Below, piece by piece: positions 8,511-17,921 of a DNA stretch of 64,000 bases (positions are counted from its first letter, which is position 1; every line of letters starts with the position of its first letter). The notes beneath the pieces are model-generated. The model did no database searches, was not told the origin of the DNA, and saw only the letters and a list, made by a program, of their open reading frames with translations. The translations under genes and the position numbers were made by a program. Origin of the DNA: Pontibacter mangrovi (GTDB lineage: Bacteria > Bacteroidota > Bacteroidia > Cytophagales > Hymenobacteraceae); NCBI RefSeq assembly GCF_006385705.1, contig NZ_VFRQ01000016.1, forward strand, positions 1-64,000. Reading direction: 5' to 3'.

Positions 8511-9731
8511 TTACTTCTTTTCAGGCACAGGCCTGGCCACTTCTGTTTTCTTCGGATAGCCGGGAGCTACGTTCATACTTCCCTCCAGCGAGATCACCAC
8601 ATACTCCTGCCCCCTGTACAGGTATACTTTGTTTTCCTGGCTACTATAGTCAGCCGCATCCAGATCGCCGCTTCCCCAGGAAAAAGGCCAGTCCGCCACC
8701 AGCGTCTTTATTTGCTTAGGCACAAGGGCATCGCCTTTGCCTTTCAGCGGAACCTGCAGGTATTCACTCCCTTTAAACAAAAAGATCTCCTTTGCTGAAG
8801 GGTTGAAAAAAGCTGCGTCGAGGTAGCCTTGCTGCCAGTTCTCGGGCAGCCCCTTGGCCAGGGCTGACAGCGGCTTGGGATAGCCTGCGTCGAGTGTTTT
8901 GGCCTGAGGAGTGAAACGCGCGTACTGTCCCCCTTTAAAGAGGTATACTTTCTTTTCCCGGCTGTTGTAAAAGGCCGCGTCCAGGGCACCTGCCCAGTCA
9001 GCGGGTATGGCCGGCAGGGCCTGGGCCAATTCCACTGCTTTTGCTTCCGGGCCGTTGGCGGGGCTTTGCGTATACACTGCCCCATCCACAAAGCGGTAGC
9101 TGGCCTGCTGTTTTTTCCCCTTCTCTACCGTAAAACTGGCTTCTACGATAGGCCAGAGCGCCTTCGCCGAAAAATCCTCGCTGCTTACCTGGGGGTCATA
9201 AATATTGGTGTAGTTCACCTTATCGGTGTTTTTTGGGAGAATGCCGCCTTCGATATGGTAACGTGCCGTCACGCTGTCGTTTGCCGTGAAGCGCGCCGCC
9301 ACCGCGATGGCATGCCAGTGGTTGGACACCACGTACAGGGTATCGCCCGGGCTGATCACCTTTGTTCCATCCGGTTTCCGCAGCGCTCTGCTGTAGGCAT
9401 AGTTCTGCACCGTGGTTTTCGACTTCTCCTCTTTAAAAATTATCTCCGCCGGCACGCCTTTGGCGATGAGCCGGGAGGCCATTTCAGAGGCCTCGCAAAT
9501 GGCAGAGGCATGCGCGGCACAGCCCCCAGACACAATGATATAATCGAAAGGAACAGAAGAGGCATACAGCTTATAGCCTACCTCCACCCTTTCTACCAGG
9601 GTTTTCATGTCGGCAGAGCCCAGGATGAGCATGCCGTTTTGGTTAGCTGCAGGCTTGTGCTGCCCAAAAGCCTGCAGCATACACATGCTCAAAAATAGCA
9701 GCGCTACAGGCAGAAACGTTTTGGTTTTCAT
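8511..9731 (-). CDS. DUF218 (YdcF/SanA-like) domain fused to hemopexin repeats
   Basis: A secreted protein of 406 residues with a signal peptide ending near A-F-G-Q (ATG at 9731 chosen; the frame extends upstream without support). Residues about 35-200 resemble the DUF218/YdcF fold: L-I-L-G-S-A-D, D-Y-I-I-V-S-G-G, E-A-S-E-M-A, then S-K-T-T-V-Q-N-A and V-S-N-H-W-H. The second half carries three hemopexin-like blades, each with D-A-A-(F/D)-Y/F, K-(V/I)-(Y/F)-L-(F/Y) and G-x-(E/Q)-Y. Hemopexin propellers bind ligands such as proteins or haem. The combination with DUF218 is unfamiliar to me. It sits within the SusCD locus. Confidence 0.75.
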   Translation of the reverse strand: MKTKTFLPVALLFLSMCMLQAFGQHKPAANQNGMLILGSADMKTLVERVEVGYKLYASSVPFDYIIVSGGCAAHASAICEASEMASRLIAKGVPAEIIFKEEKSKTTVQNYAYSRALRKPDGTKVISPGDTLYVVSNHWHAIAVAARFTANDSVTARYHIEGGILPKNTDKVNYTNIYDPQVSSEDFSAKALWPIVEASFTVEKGKKQQASYRFVDGAVYTQSPANGPEAKAVELAQALPAIPADWAGALDAAFYNSREKKVYLFKGGQYARFTPQAKTLDAGYPKPLSALAKGLPENWQQGYLDAAFFNPSAKEIFLFKGSEYLQVPLKGKGDALVPKQIKTLVADWPFSWGSGDLDAADYSSQENKVYLYRGQEYVVISLEGSMNVAPGYPKKTEVARPVPEKK

Positions 9732-9853
9732 ACGAAGTGAATAGTCTTTACAAAAAGGGAGGCCCCTGTTAAAACGGCAGGTCCCCCACCGCACGCTAAA
9801 AGTATAAAAGTGGGACCAAAGCACAAAAACATCGCTTTGGCCCCACTTTTCAG

Positions 9854-11536
9854 TTACTCGCTAACCAGCGCGCCCATGGTGCGCAGCCCCGAGCGGCTGT
9901 TGTGCCGCAAGTCAGCTGCTATAATGGAGCTTTCCACCGCGGGGTTCTGGCTGCTGCCAAGCTGCGTCAGGTTATCTACGCTCATGCCGTGCTCCAGGGC
10001 AGGATTGTTAGCCCCTACCGGCAGATAGGCCTCGCTTAGCATCGAATTGGCATCGAAGGTGGCGCCCTCTATAGCTTGCCCGCCGGCATCATAGGCTGCG
10101 CTTCCCAGCACCGAGGCCTGCACAAGCGGAGCCGGCGCGTCCGCCTCGTACACATCCACATCAGGCCCGTCATTTTTCTGCGTGTTTCCCGCTACAATGG
10201 AGTTGTAGATGCGAACCGTGTTCACGCCAGACCGTCTGTAGATACCGCCCCCCGGGCCGGCAATGCTATTTCCGGTGATGGTCGTGTTGATGATCGTGGC
10301 CTCGTTGTTGTTATACATCATCACACCGCCCCCGCCGTTTGCCGAAGTGCTGGTGTTTCCGCTGATCAGGCAATTGACCAACAGGCCTTTGGAGTTCTGC
10401 CGGATGTAATAGGCGGCCCCGTACGACTTGCCTTTGTTGTCGGCGATCACAGAGTTATACATATTGACGGTAGCGTCCGGGTAGCCATGCACCCCGGCTG
10501 CCGTGCCGCTTTCGTTCTCCCGTACCTCGGAGTCAAAGAAGTGCGCCTCAGACTCGCTGATCCACACGCCCCCGGCATTGCCCGAAGACAGGTTGCGGTT
10601 GATCTTGCTGTTTTTCACAGTGACCACCGAACCGCCGAAAGCATAGAGGCCCGCCACGTTTTTATCGGATTTGTTGTCCACGATCTCCGTGCTGAGGATA
10701 TCCACCACGGCATTGCCGATGGTGATGCCGCCGCCATAGTCCCGGCGGAAGGCCAGGCCGTTGATCTCGGCAGAAGAGGTGGCCGCCCCCGCTTTGCCAT
10801 CCGTAATCCTCAGGCCTTCGAGCACTACTTTCTGGCCCTCTATTTTTGGGGCAGACACCGTGACCACATGGTAGGCCGCGCCGCCACCCGAAAGGATGGT
10901 GGCATGCTCTTGCGGGTTTGCCTCACTGCCTTCCGCGGCATCGGCAGGGTAGCCGCCTTTCAAGCGGATGTACTTGCTGATCTCAAAGGTCACATCACCG
11001 GCATCTGCCGCATCACCGCCCGTTACCGTCACGCTGGGGGTATAGGTGCCTTCGGCGATGTGCACTGTGTTGCCGCTCACGGCAATGGCCAGGGCGTTTT
11101 CCAAACTGGTGGCATCCTCCCAGGAGTAACCTTCCCCGCTGGCGCCTACCCGCACGTAGATATCATCCCGGTTGCCGGCTTCCTGCACCACAGTGATTTC
11201 TTTCTCCTCCACGCCGTTTGTCAGGATCGTGATCTTTGCGGTTCGCTCGTCGTCCTCGTTTTCCAGCACCTCAAAGCTCAGCCTCACTTTGCCTTTCTCC
11301 CCGCTTTCGCTCTCCAGCACAATCCAGTCGGCATCGGCCTTGGCCTGCCACGCCTGGTTTGTCAGGAAAACAAGGTTGTGGGAGCTGCTCGTGTTGGCTA
11401 CCGAGAAGGTCTCGTTCTCTAGAAACAGCTTCGGTTCAAAACTTTTCTCATCTTTTTGGCAGCTTACCAGGTTTACGAGCAGAAGCACGCCAAACAGGCA
11501 CCTGGTGATCACATGAAAGTAGGGTATTCTATCCAT
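9854..11536 (-). CDS. BACON / right-handed beta-helix lipoprotein
   Basis: A surface or periplasmic lipoprotein of 560 residues; signal ends in L-V-N-L-V-S-C. Residues about 35-125 show a BACON-type Ig fold (N-Q-A-W-Q-A-K-A-D-A-D-W-I, then I-T-V-V-Q-E-A-G), a domain thought to bind carbohydrate or mucin in Bacteroidota. The remainder is a parallel beta-helix with repeated N-S-x-I-x-x-N and G-G-G-I/V motifs, as found in polysaccharide lyases and carbohydrate-binding proteins. No lyase catalytic residues can be assigned. Start at 11536 gives a normal lipoprotein signal. It lies 14 bp after the TIM-barrel gene, in the SusCD operon. Confidence 0.85.
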   Translation of the reverse strand: MDRIPYFHVITRCLFGVLLLVNLVSCQKDEKSFEPKLFLENETFSVANTSSSHNLVFLTNQAWQAKADADWIVLESESGEKGKVRLSFEVLENEDDERTAKITILTNGVEEKEITVVQEAGNRDDIYVRVGASGEGYSWEDATSLENALAIAVSGNTVHIAEGTYTPSVTVTGGDAADAGDVTFEISKYIRLKGGYPADAAEGSEANPQEHATILSGGGAAYHVVTVSAPKIEGQKVVLEGLRITDGKAGAATSSAEINGLAFRRDYGGGITIGNAVVDILSTEIVDNKSDKNVAGLYAFGGSVVTVKNSKINRNLSSGNAGGVWISESEAHFFDSEVRENESGTAAGVHGYPDATVNMYNSVIADNKGKSYGAAYYIRQNSKGLLVNCLISGNTSTSANGGGGVMMYNNNEATIINTTITGNSIAGPGGGIYRRSGVNTVRIYNSIVAGNTQKNDGPDVDVYEADAPAPLVQASVLGSAAYDAGGQAIEGATFDANSMLSEAYLPVGANNPALEHGMSVDNLTQLGSSQNPAVESSIIAADLRHNSRSGLRTMGALVSE

Positions 11537-11550
11537 GGTAAATTCGTTGG

Positions 11551-12510
11551 CTATTTGCTGTTGATATAATTTTCGTAGAGCGACTGGTAGCACGGGGCCA
11601 GGTCTTTCTCATCGTCATAGGCGCTCTCATACATGAACGGGCCTTTGTAGCCCACCTCATCCAGGGCTCCCAGGATGGCAGACCAGTCGTTTTTGCCCTC
11701 CCCCGAACACGGGTAGTAGTGGTTCTCTGCAGCTCCCGTCCCGTCGGCTATGTGCACCGTTTTCAGCCGGCTGCCCATGGCCCTGATCAGGTTCTCGGGG
11801 TTCTTGATATGGTTCATGTCGATGGCCGATCGGATAGACTGCGGGAGCCGGGCAAAGATCTCTTTGGTCTCTTCCACCGTGCGCATCAGGGGCCTTTCGC
11901 GGCCGCCGCTTGCCTGCAGCTCCGGCCCCAGCATGTTCTCCAGCACCATGGTGGCGTTAATGGCCTGCACCGCCTCGTCCAGCTCTGTGGCTGATTTGAT
12001 GAGCTGGCTTTTGCGCATGTCCCGCTCGTTGAGCCCCAGGTAATAACTTGGGTGGAAGAGGATGACTTCGGGCTTGAGAATTTCCAGGAACGAGATCAGC
12101 TTTTTGTGCATGGCCACCACTTGCTGGCGGTCCTCCTCGTTGACAGTCGAGATATCAATGCTTTGGCTAAAGGGCATGTGCACCGACCAAATCTTAATGC
12201 CGGCAGCGTCCGCTGCGTTCTTGGCCTCGGTCAGTTTGGCGATCACCTGCTCATCCGACAGCTTAAAGGCACGCTCCTCGTTTACAAACAGCGTCATGCC
12301 CGAAGCCTCCACGTAACTCACCCCCACAGACTCGGCGTAGCTGAGCTTTTCAGGCGTGAACTTGCTAATGGCCAGCGCATAGCCGACTTTCAGGGGCGCC
12401 ACCGGCTTTTCCTTGTCTGGCTCCTGGGGCGTTGGCTCGTCCTTGCCAGAGGAGCAGGCAACGCTCAGCAGGCAGGAAAGAAGTATGGTATAGATCATGG
12501 CGTTTTTCAT
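11551..12510 (-). CDS. Sugar isomerase/epimerase-like TIM-barrel lipoprotein
   Basis: A 319-residue lipoprotein (signal L-L-S-V-A-C-S-S, then a Pro/Glu/Lys linker) with an AP-endonuclease-2 type TIM barrel. Barrel landmarks are Y-V-E-A-S-G, W-S-V-H-M-P-F, L-F-H-P-S-Y, V-L-E-N-M-L-G, A-I-D-M-N-H and T-V-H-I-A-D-G, which supply the usual Glu, His and Asp metal ligands. Relatives isomerise or epimerise sugars. Export of such an enzyme to the envelope is typical of SusCD loci that process unusual sugars. It follows susD by 13 bp and precedes the beta-helix gene, so co-transcription is likely. Confidence 0.85.
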   Translation of the reverse strand: MKNAMIYTILLSCLLSVACSSGKDEPTPQEPDKEKPVAPLKVGYALAISKFTPEKLSYAESVGVSYVEASGMTLFVNEERAFKLSDEQVIAKLTEAKNAADAAGIKIWSVHMPFSQSIDISTVNEEDRQQVVAMHKKLISFLEILKPEVILFHPSYYLGLNERDMRKSQLIKSATELDEAVQAINATMVLENMLGPELQASGGRERPLMRTVEETKEIFARLPQSIRSAIDMNHIKNPENLIRAMGSRLKTVHIADGTGAAENHYYPCSGEGKNDWSAILGALDEVGYKGPFMYESAYDDEKDLAPCYQSLYENYINSK

Positions 12511-12523
12511 ACGATGTGCTTTT

Positions 12524-14260
12524 CTATTCCCAGTTAGGGTTTTGTTCCAGGTTCTCGTTTAGTTTCAGGTCCTCGATCGGAATCGGGTAGTAGTAGTCAC
12601 GGCTCTCATCGAAATAGCCGCCCAGCTGGAAAGGGTTCAGGTTACCTGAATCGCCGTTGGTCAGCGGCCGTTGCTGCACGTTGATGATAGTGGACACTTC
12701 TTTCGGGGCGCCGGAGGCATTGCCATCGTGCAGGTACACATCCGGGGTGCCGTCGTTGTTGAAGTCGTGGGCACCGAGGCGCGAGAAATAAATGCCCAGC
12801 ATGGGCTGCTCCAGCTTCTTGCCCTCCTTCCAGCGCATCAAGTCATCCCAGCGGTGCCCTTCGTTGAACAGTTCGAGTCTGCGCTCCCGGCGGATTTCCA
12901 GGATCACGCCCTTGTTGGCCCCCTGGTCCACGCTTGGATACATGCCGGCCAGGTAAGGGTCAGGGTTGGCATTGGCCTGGGCCAGGTCAAGGTGCGGCAT
13001 ACCGACCCTGTCTCTTAACTTGTTGATGCTTATGTCCAGGTCCTGCTGCGAGAGCGTTCCCATTTCCGCCTTGGCCTCGGCATAGATCAACAGGGCCTCT
13101 GCGTAGCGGAAAATAATGATGTCAAAATAGGCGGCGCTCCACTGGTCTCTCGACGGAAGCGCCTTGATCACGCGGTAGCCGGTGGTCGTGCCGTTCAGGT
13201 TCACGGGCTCGGGGCTGTCCTCGCCGTATACTTTAAAGTCAGGGCCGGCCGTGGTCTGCGTCAGGCGCGGGTCACGGTTTTGCATTTCCTCGTAAAACTC
13301 CATCGTCTCATACCCAGGCTTGTCTGTGAACCTGCTGCCGTCTTTCATCAGGTAGCTGTTGATCACGTCCTTGGTAATGCCCCAGGCACCCTGCGTCGGC
13401 GAAGTCATCAGGTAGCCCAAATTGTGCTGGCCCAGTTCTGAGTCAAAGTCCCGCGCAAGGATGGTTTCGGTGGGATCCTGGTTGTTGCGGGCAAACAGCT
13501 CGCGGTAGGCTTCGCTTGGGCCACCGGCCGTGAAGAGCCTGTAAGCGCCAGAATTGATCAACTCCTCGGAGGCAGAAGCCGCTTGCTGCAGCAGCTCTTC
13601 GTAATCTCCCAGCCCGTGGTACTTTCTAAACGTGCCCTCATACAGCGCAATTCTGGCTTTGAGCAGCAGGGCCGTATACTTGGTGATGCGGTTAAGCTTT
13701 ACCTCTGCCGGAATATGCTCGATGGCATAGTCAATGTCGGCCATCACCGAGTCGATCACCAGTTTGCGGGAGTCGCGCGCTTTGTAGAGGTCCGGGTCAC
13801 CGGCTTCCAGCACTTTGCCATACCAAGGCACGTCGCCAAAGCGCTGCACCTTCTCAAAGTAAAAGAAGGCCCTGAAAAACCGGGCAATGCCGCTATACTT
13901 GCGCTTGGCCGCCTCGTCGGGCACGCGGTGGTAGTTCTGCAGGAAAAAGTTAATATCCCGGAGCCTGCCCCAGGACCAGCCCCCGCTCCCGCGCGTGGTC
14001 GGCACGATGCGGCCGCCCCGTACCCTTTCCGCCGCGATCAAAGGCACGATGTTATCCGAGGCGGCATCGTCTGTGTACACCGAGGTGGTGGGCAACATGG
14101 AATAGAAATCATTCGTGGCCACCTCCAGGTCGGTGGCTGTGTTGAAGAAGTAATCGGCGTCCACCACATCTTTGGGCGGACGGTCCAGGAAGTCTTTCTC
14201 ACAACCTGAAAGCAGGAGAGCTATTAAAGCGAAAACGGAAGTAAGGTATGTGCTTTTCAT
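12524..14260 (-). CDS. SusD/RagB outer-membrane substrate-binding lipoprotein
   Basis: The 578-residue partner of the SusC channel. It begins with a lipoprotein signal ending in L-L-S-G-C-E-K-D-F-L, followed by the conserved L-D-R-P-P start of SusD proteins. The TPR-like helical body contains R-F-F-R-A-F-F-Y-F, A-L-L-L-K-A-R-I-A-L-Y and F-R-Y-A-E-A-L-L-I-Y-A-E, and the C-terminal region R-E-R-R-L-E-L-F-N-E-G-H-R-W-D-D-L-M-R-W is diagnostic. ATG 14260 is preferred over 14278 because it gives the shorter lipoprotein signal. It follows susC by 27 bp. Confidence 0.95.
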   Translation of the reverse strand: MKSTYLTSVFALIALLLSGCEKDFLDRPPKDVVDADYFFNTATDLEVATNDFYSMLPTTSVYTDDAASDNIVPLIAAERVRGGRIVPTTRGSGGWSWGRLRDINFFLQNYHRVPDEAAKRKYSGIARFFRAFFYFEKVQRFGDVPWYGKVLEAGDPDLYKARDSRKLVIDSVMADIDYAIEHIPAEVKLNRITKYTALLLKARIALYEGTFRKYHGLGDYEELLQQAASASEELINSGAYRLFTAGGPSEAYRELFARNNQDPTETILARDFDSELGQHNLGYLMTSPTQGAWGITKDVINSYLMKDGSRFTDKPGYETMEFYEEMQNRDPRLTQTTAGPDFKVYGEDSPEPVNLNGTTTGYRVIKALPSRDQWSAAYFDIIIFRYAEALLIYAEAKAEMGTLSQQDLDISINKLRDRVGMPHLDLAQANANPDPYLAGMYPSVDQGANKGVILEIRRERRLELFNEGHRWDDLMRWKEGKKLEQPMLGIYFSRLGAHDFNNDGTPDVYLHDGNASGAPKEVSTIINVQQRPLTNGDSGNLNPFQLGGYFDESRDYYYPIPIEDLKLNENLEQNPNWE

Positions 14261-14287
14261 CTTTGTATATGCAGTCATCAGGGTGAA

Positions 14288-17200
14288 TTACAAGGTCAGG
14301 TTGACGCCCAGGGAATAGGTTTTGCCCATCGGGTAGGAGCGCAGATCGGCTCTGCCCACAGCGCTGCCCGGGTTAGAGTAGTTGATGGCCGAGCCTGCCT
14401 GCTCTGGATCGATGTACTTGCTCAGGCCACCGAAGCGCCAGGTAAACAGGTTCTCCCCGCTGAAGTATACCCGCAGCTTTTTCACGCTCACCTTCGAAGT
14501 TAGCGCTTCCGGCAGGGTATAGCCCAGGGTCAGGTTCTTGACGCGCAGGTAGCCGATGTTCTCCAAATAGTAGTCGTTCATCTCATACAGGGAGCGGCCG
14601 CTGCCCAGTGCGGCATACCCTCGCTCTATCTGCGGGTACTTGCCCGGCTGCTCCGGCGTCCAGGCATTTTCCACGAGGTCTTTTCTGAGGAAGGACAGGT
14701 AGGGGCGCTGGTAAGTGCCCCAGTAAATATCCCCGGTCGGATACCAGTTCTGCTTGCCTACGCCGGCTCCGGCCACAGACAAATCAAAGCCTTTCCAGCT
14801 GGCGCCTACGTTAAAGCCAAAAGGGAACTTGGGCATGGCATTGCCGATAGGCTGCAGGTCGCCGTGGTCCTCCAGGGTATAGTTGCCCCTGTCAATCCGG
14901 CCGTCCCCGTCCACGTCCACGTACTTGATGTCGCCGGCGCGCAACTTGCCCCACTCCTTGTTCTGCACCACATTAAGGATATAGTTGTACACGTTGCCCA
15001 GGCTGTTTCCCGGGTTGGTAAAGGAGTTCTGGTAAGCCTGCGCCTCCTCATCCGACTGGAACTGCCCGTCTACGTGGTAGCCCCAGATCTGACCCAGCTC
15101 CTGCCCTTCCCAATAGGTGCTCATCAGCCCGTTCGGGTTGTCAAACTTGGTGATCTCTCCTTTAAAGTTAGACACGCTGGCCGTGGCAGAAACCGATAGC
15201 GGCGAACCGCCTACCTCAAAGCTGTTGTTGTAGCGCAGGCTAAAGTCAAAGCCCCGGTTACGCAGCGAGGCCAGGTTCTCTCTTGGCTCGGCCGCGCCGA
15301 ACACGCCTGGCAAGGGCGTGCCGGGCAGGTACATATCCTCTGTCTTTTTCTCATACAAATCGATGGAGGCCATCAGCCTGTTGCGCAGAAAGCCCAGGTC
15401 TGCCCCGAAGTTCACGGTGCTGGTGGTCTCCCAGCTCACCACCTTTGGCAGCGGGCTGGGCGCGCCGGCATAGATAATGCGCTGTCCGTTGTCCAGCCAG
15501 TCCGAGCTGCCGACGCTCATTGTCTGCTGAAACGTGTTGGTGCTGATGTTCTGGTTGCCCAGCGAGCCATAGGAGGCCCGTAGTTTAAAGAAGCTAACCG
15601 CGTCTTCAAGCGGCTTCCAGAAATTTTCCTGGTTTACCTGCCAGCCCACGGACACAGAGGGGAACCAGCCCCACCGGCTCTCTTTCGGGAAGCGGGAGGA
15701 ACCGTCGTAACGCGCATTCACCTCCAGGAGGTATTTGCCGTCGTAATCATAGTTAAAGCGGCCGAAGTACCCCTGCACGGCCCACACCTCTGCCGAGCCA
15801 AGCGCAGCCATGATTTCGGTGCCGAGCGCCAGGTTCTCCAGGTCCCGGATCAGCAGTCCGCCCTGCTGGGCAAACACGCGGTCGCGGTCAAACTCTTCCT
15901 GGTTAAAGCCGCCCATCAGTTTAAAGTTATGGCTCTTGCCCAGGCTTCGCGAATAGGTACCAAACGCGTTCAAGGCTTTGTAGTTATCTTTCCAGCGCCA
16001 CTCGTTGAGGCGGTTTACCCCCACCGTCTGCTCATCCAGGCGTGCCCCGGTCAGGTACTCAAACTCGTTGAGGCGGGTAGAGCTGTTTTGGTTCGTAAAG
16101 CGGTTGCTGTAGTTGAAGTTTAGCTCCAGGTCTTTAAGCGGGGTGGCCTTGGCCCGGAAAGTGTTTGTCAGTTCTTCGATATTCACGCGCTCCCAGTTTT
16201 GGGCATACTCCATCGCGGCCGGACCGCCCTGGCCATACACGTCTACCGGCATGCCGTCCACCATGTTGGGCTGGAAAGGGTACAGGTAATACCAGGTGGT
16301 GGTGCTCCACATGCCGCCGTAGCCGTTGCGGTAGCCTCCGAACTGCTCGTCCTGTTCCTGGTTAAAGAGAATGTTGTTTGACAGCTCCAGCCATTTGTTA
16401 GGCTTAAAGCTGACGTTGGCCTTCAGGTTATACCTGTCCATGCCCCCGCCTGCAATGTTGTTGATGTCTTCACGGTCGAACACACGGCCTGACAGATAGC
16501 CCTTTAGTTTCTCGCTTCCGCCGGAAACAGAGAGATTATGCATCTTGGAGTACTGGTATTCCTTAAACAGGTAATCATACCAGTTGGTCTTGTAGAAAAA
16601 CTTATACGTGCCGTTGGGCTGCAGCTCATGGAAAGGCTCGATCTCGCCGTTGGCTACCATGCGAATGGTTTCCCAGTCCAGGTCGTTGTAGCCCGTGTAG
16701 CTCGTGCCGTTGTACCCAAACAGGGCCGCGTCCACGGTCTTGCCATACACATAGGGATCGGAGATGAAGTCGGTTCTGGTCGTGGGCGTGGTCCAGCCGA
16801 AGTTGTTGGAATAGTTAACCACCATCTCGCCGGCCTTGCCCGTTTTCGTGGTGATCAGGATCACTCCGAAAGCACCCCTGGCACCATAGATGGCGGCCGA
16901 GGCAGCGTCTTTGAGTACCGTCACGTTCTCGATGTCCTGCGGGTTAACCCGGGTGATGTCTCCCTCGATGCCATCGATGAGCACCAGCGGCCCTCCTCCG
17001 TTGATGGAGTTAAAGCCCCGGATGTTGATGTCGGGCGTGGCCGTCGGGTCACCCGAGTTTACCTGGATGTTCAAACCCGGCATCAGTCCCTGCAAGGAAC
17101 TGGAAATGTCGGCTGAAGGGCGCAGGGCGATGTCTTCTGCGTTCACCTGCTCCACAGCGCCCGTCAGGTTGGCTTTCTTCTGCGTGCCATAGCCCACGAT

Positions 17201-17836
17201 CACAACTTCCTCCAGCGACTTGGTGTCTTCTGCCAGCACCACGTTGATACTTGCCCGATCATTGATTTCTACCTCCTGGGTCTGGAAGCCTATGTAGGAA
17301 AATACCAAGGTCCCGCTGCCGTCCGGCACATTTATAGAAAAGCTGCCGTCGCTGCCTGTGGGTGTTGCTTTGCTGGTGCCTTTCAGCACCACGGTTACCC
17401 CTGGCAGGCCCAGGCCTGTTTTATCGGTTACCTTTCCGCTTACCGTCACGCCCGTCTGGCGCCTGACGGGCCCCTCGGCCGGCTTTACCACGATCGTGTT
17501 CTCCACCAGGCTGTAAGTGAGCGGCTGGCCCTGAAAGCAAATAGCCAGCACGCGCTCCAGCGGCGCGTTTTTAAGGTCCAGGGTAACGGGCCTGGCTTGT
17601 TGTAGGAGCTCATCGTTGTAAAGAAACAGGTAGCCGCTCTGCTTGCTGATGGCCTTGAAAACATTTTTGAGCGGGGCGTTGCGCTCTGAGATGGAAATGC
17701 CCTGCGCATAGCCGTAGGCATGCACGTGCAGGCAGGTCGCCAATAAGGCACAGGCCAACAGGCGCTTGGCAAGCGGCAGCTTCGATAGCACGCGGCCCAG
17801 CCTCCTGCTGCTGTTGAGAAGTAGAATTGGTTTCAT
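14288..17836 (-). CDS. SusC/RagA TonB-dependent transporter with STN domain
   Basis: An outer-membrane importer of 1182 residues. After the signal peptide come an STN domain (about 40-110: I-S-E-R-N-A-P-L-K-N-V-F-K-A-I, used to signal to FecR), a carboxypeptidase-like beta-sandwich (V-S-G-K-V-T-D-K), a TonB box region and plug (L-E-E-V-V-I-V-G-Y-G-T-Q-K-K, then I-R-G-F-N-S-I-N) and a beta-barrel ending in aromatic-poor N-L-T-L. The STN domain shows that it senses substrate and passes the signal to the FecR/sigma pair next door. ATG 17836 yields a normal signal sequence. Substrate is unknown. Confidence 0.95.
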   Translation of the reverse strand: MKPILLLNSSRRLGRVLSKLPLAKRLLACALLATCLHVHAYGYAQGISISERNAPLKNVFKAISKQSGYLFLYNDELLQQARPVTLDLKNAPLERVLAICFQGQPLTYSLVENTIVVKPAEGPVRRQTGVTVSGKVTDKTGLGLPGVTVVLKGTSKATPTGSDGSFSINVPDGSGTLVFSYIGFQTQEVEINDRASINVVLAEDTKSLEEVVIVGYGTQKKANLTGAVEQVNAEDIALRPSADISSSLQGLMPGLNIQVNSGDPTATPDINIRGFNSINGGGPLVLIDGIEGDITRVNPQDIENVTVLKDAASAAIYGARGAFGVILITTKTGKAGEMVVNYSNNFGWTTPTTRTDFISDPYVYGKTVDAALFGYNGTSYTGYNDLDWETIRMVANGEIEPFHELQPNGTYKFFYKTNWYDYLFKEYQYSKMHNLSVSGGSEKLKGYLSGRVFDREDINNIAGGGMDRYNLKANVSFKPNKWLELSNNILFNQEQDEQFGGYRNGYGGMWSTTTWYYLYPFQPNMVDGMPVDVYGQGGPAAMEYAQNWERVNIEELTNTFRAKATPLKDLELNFNYSNRFTNQNSSTRLNEFEYLTGARLDEQTVGVNRLNEWRWKDNYKALNAFGTYSRSLGKSHNFKLMGGFNQEEFDRDRVFAQQGGLLIRDLENLALGTEIMAALGSAEVWAVQGYFGRFNYDYDGKYLLEVNARYDGSSRFPKESRWGWFPSVSVGWQVNQENFWKPLEDAVSFFKLRASYGSLGNQNISTNTFQQTMSVGSSDWLDNGQRIIYAGAPSPLPKVVSWETTSTVNFGADLGFLRNRLMASIDLYEKKTEDMYLPGTPLPGVFGAAEPRENLASLRNRGFDFSLRYNNSFEVGGSPLSVSATASVSNFKGEITKFDNPNGLMSTYWEGQELGQIWGYHVDGQFQSDEEAQAYQNSFTNPGNSLGNVYNYILNVVQNKEWGKLRAGDIKYVDVDGDGRIDRGNYTLEDHGDLQPIGNAMPKFPFGFNVGASWKGFDLSVAGAGVGKQNWYPTGDIYWGTYQRPYLSFLRKDLVENAWTPEQPGKYPQIERGYAALGSGRSLYEMNDYYLENIGYLRVKNLTLGYTLPEALTSKVSVKKLRVYFSGENLFTWRFGGLSKYIDPEQAGSAINYSNPGSAVGRADLRSYPMGKTYSLGVNLTL

Positions 17837-17921
17837 AAAAGAAGGGGGTTTGGATAAAGGGTATAGTCTGTTAGCAATCAGTTTATACTTGTATTCTTTT
17901 AATGCCTGTCTGGAGCAGTCG

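Noticed and set aside
10076-11422. 448-codon frame antisense to the BACON/beta-helix gene
   Set aside because: Long antisense frames are common in this high-G+C Bacteroidota DNA; its translation is low-complexity His/Arg/Val-rich, and the minus-strand gene has clear domains.
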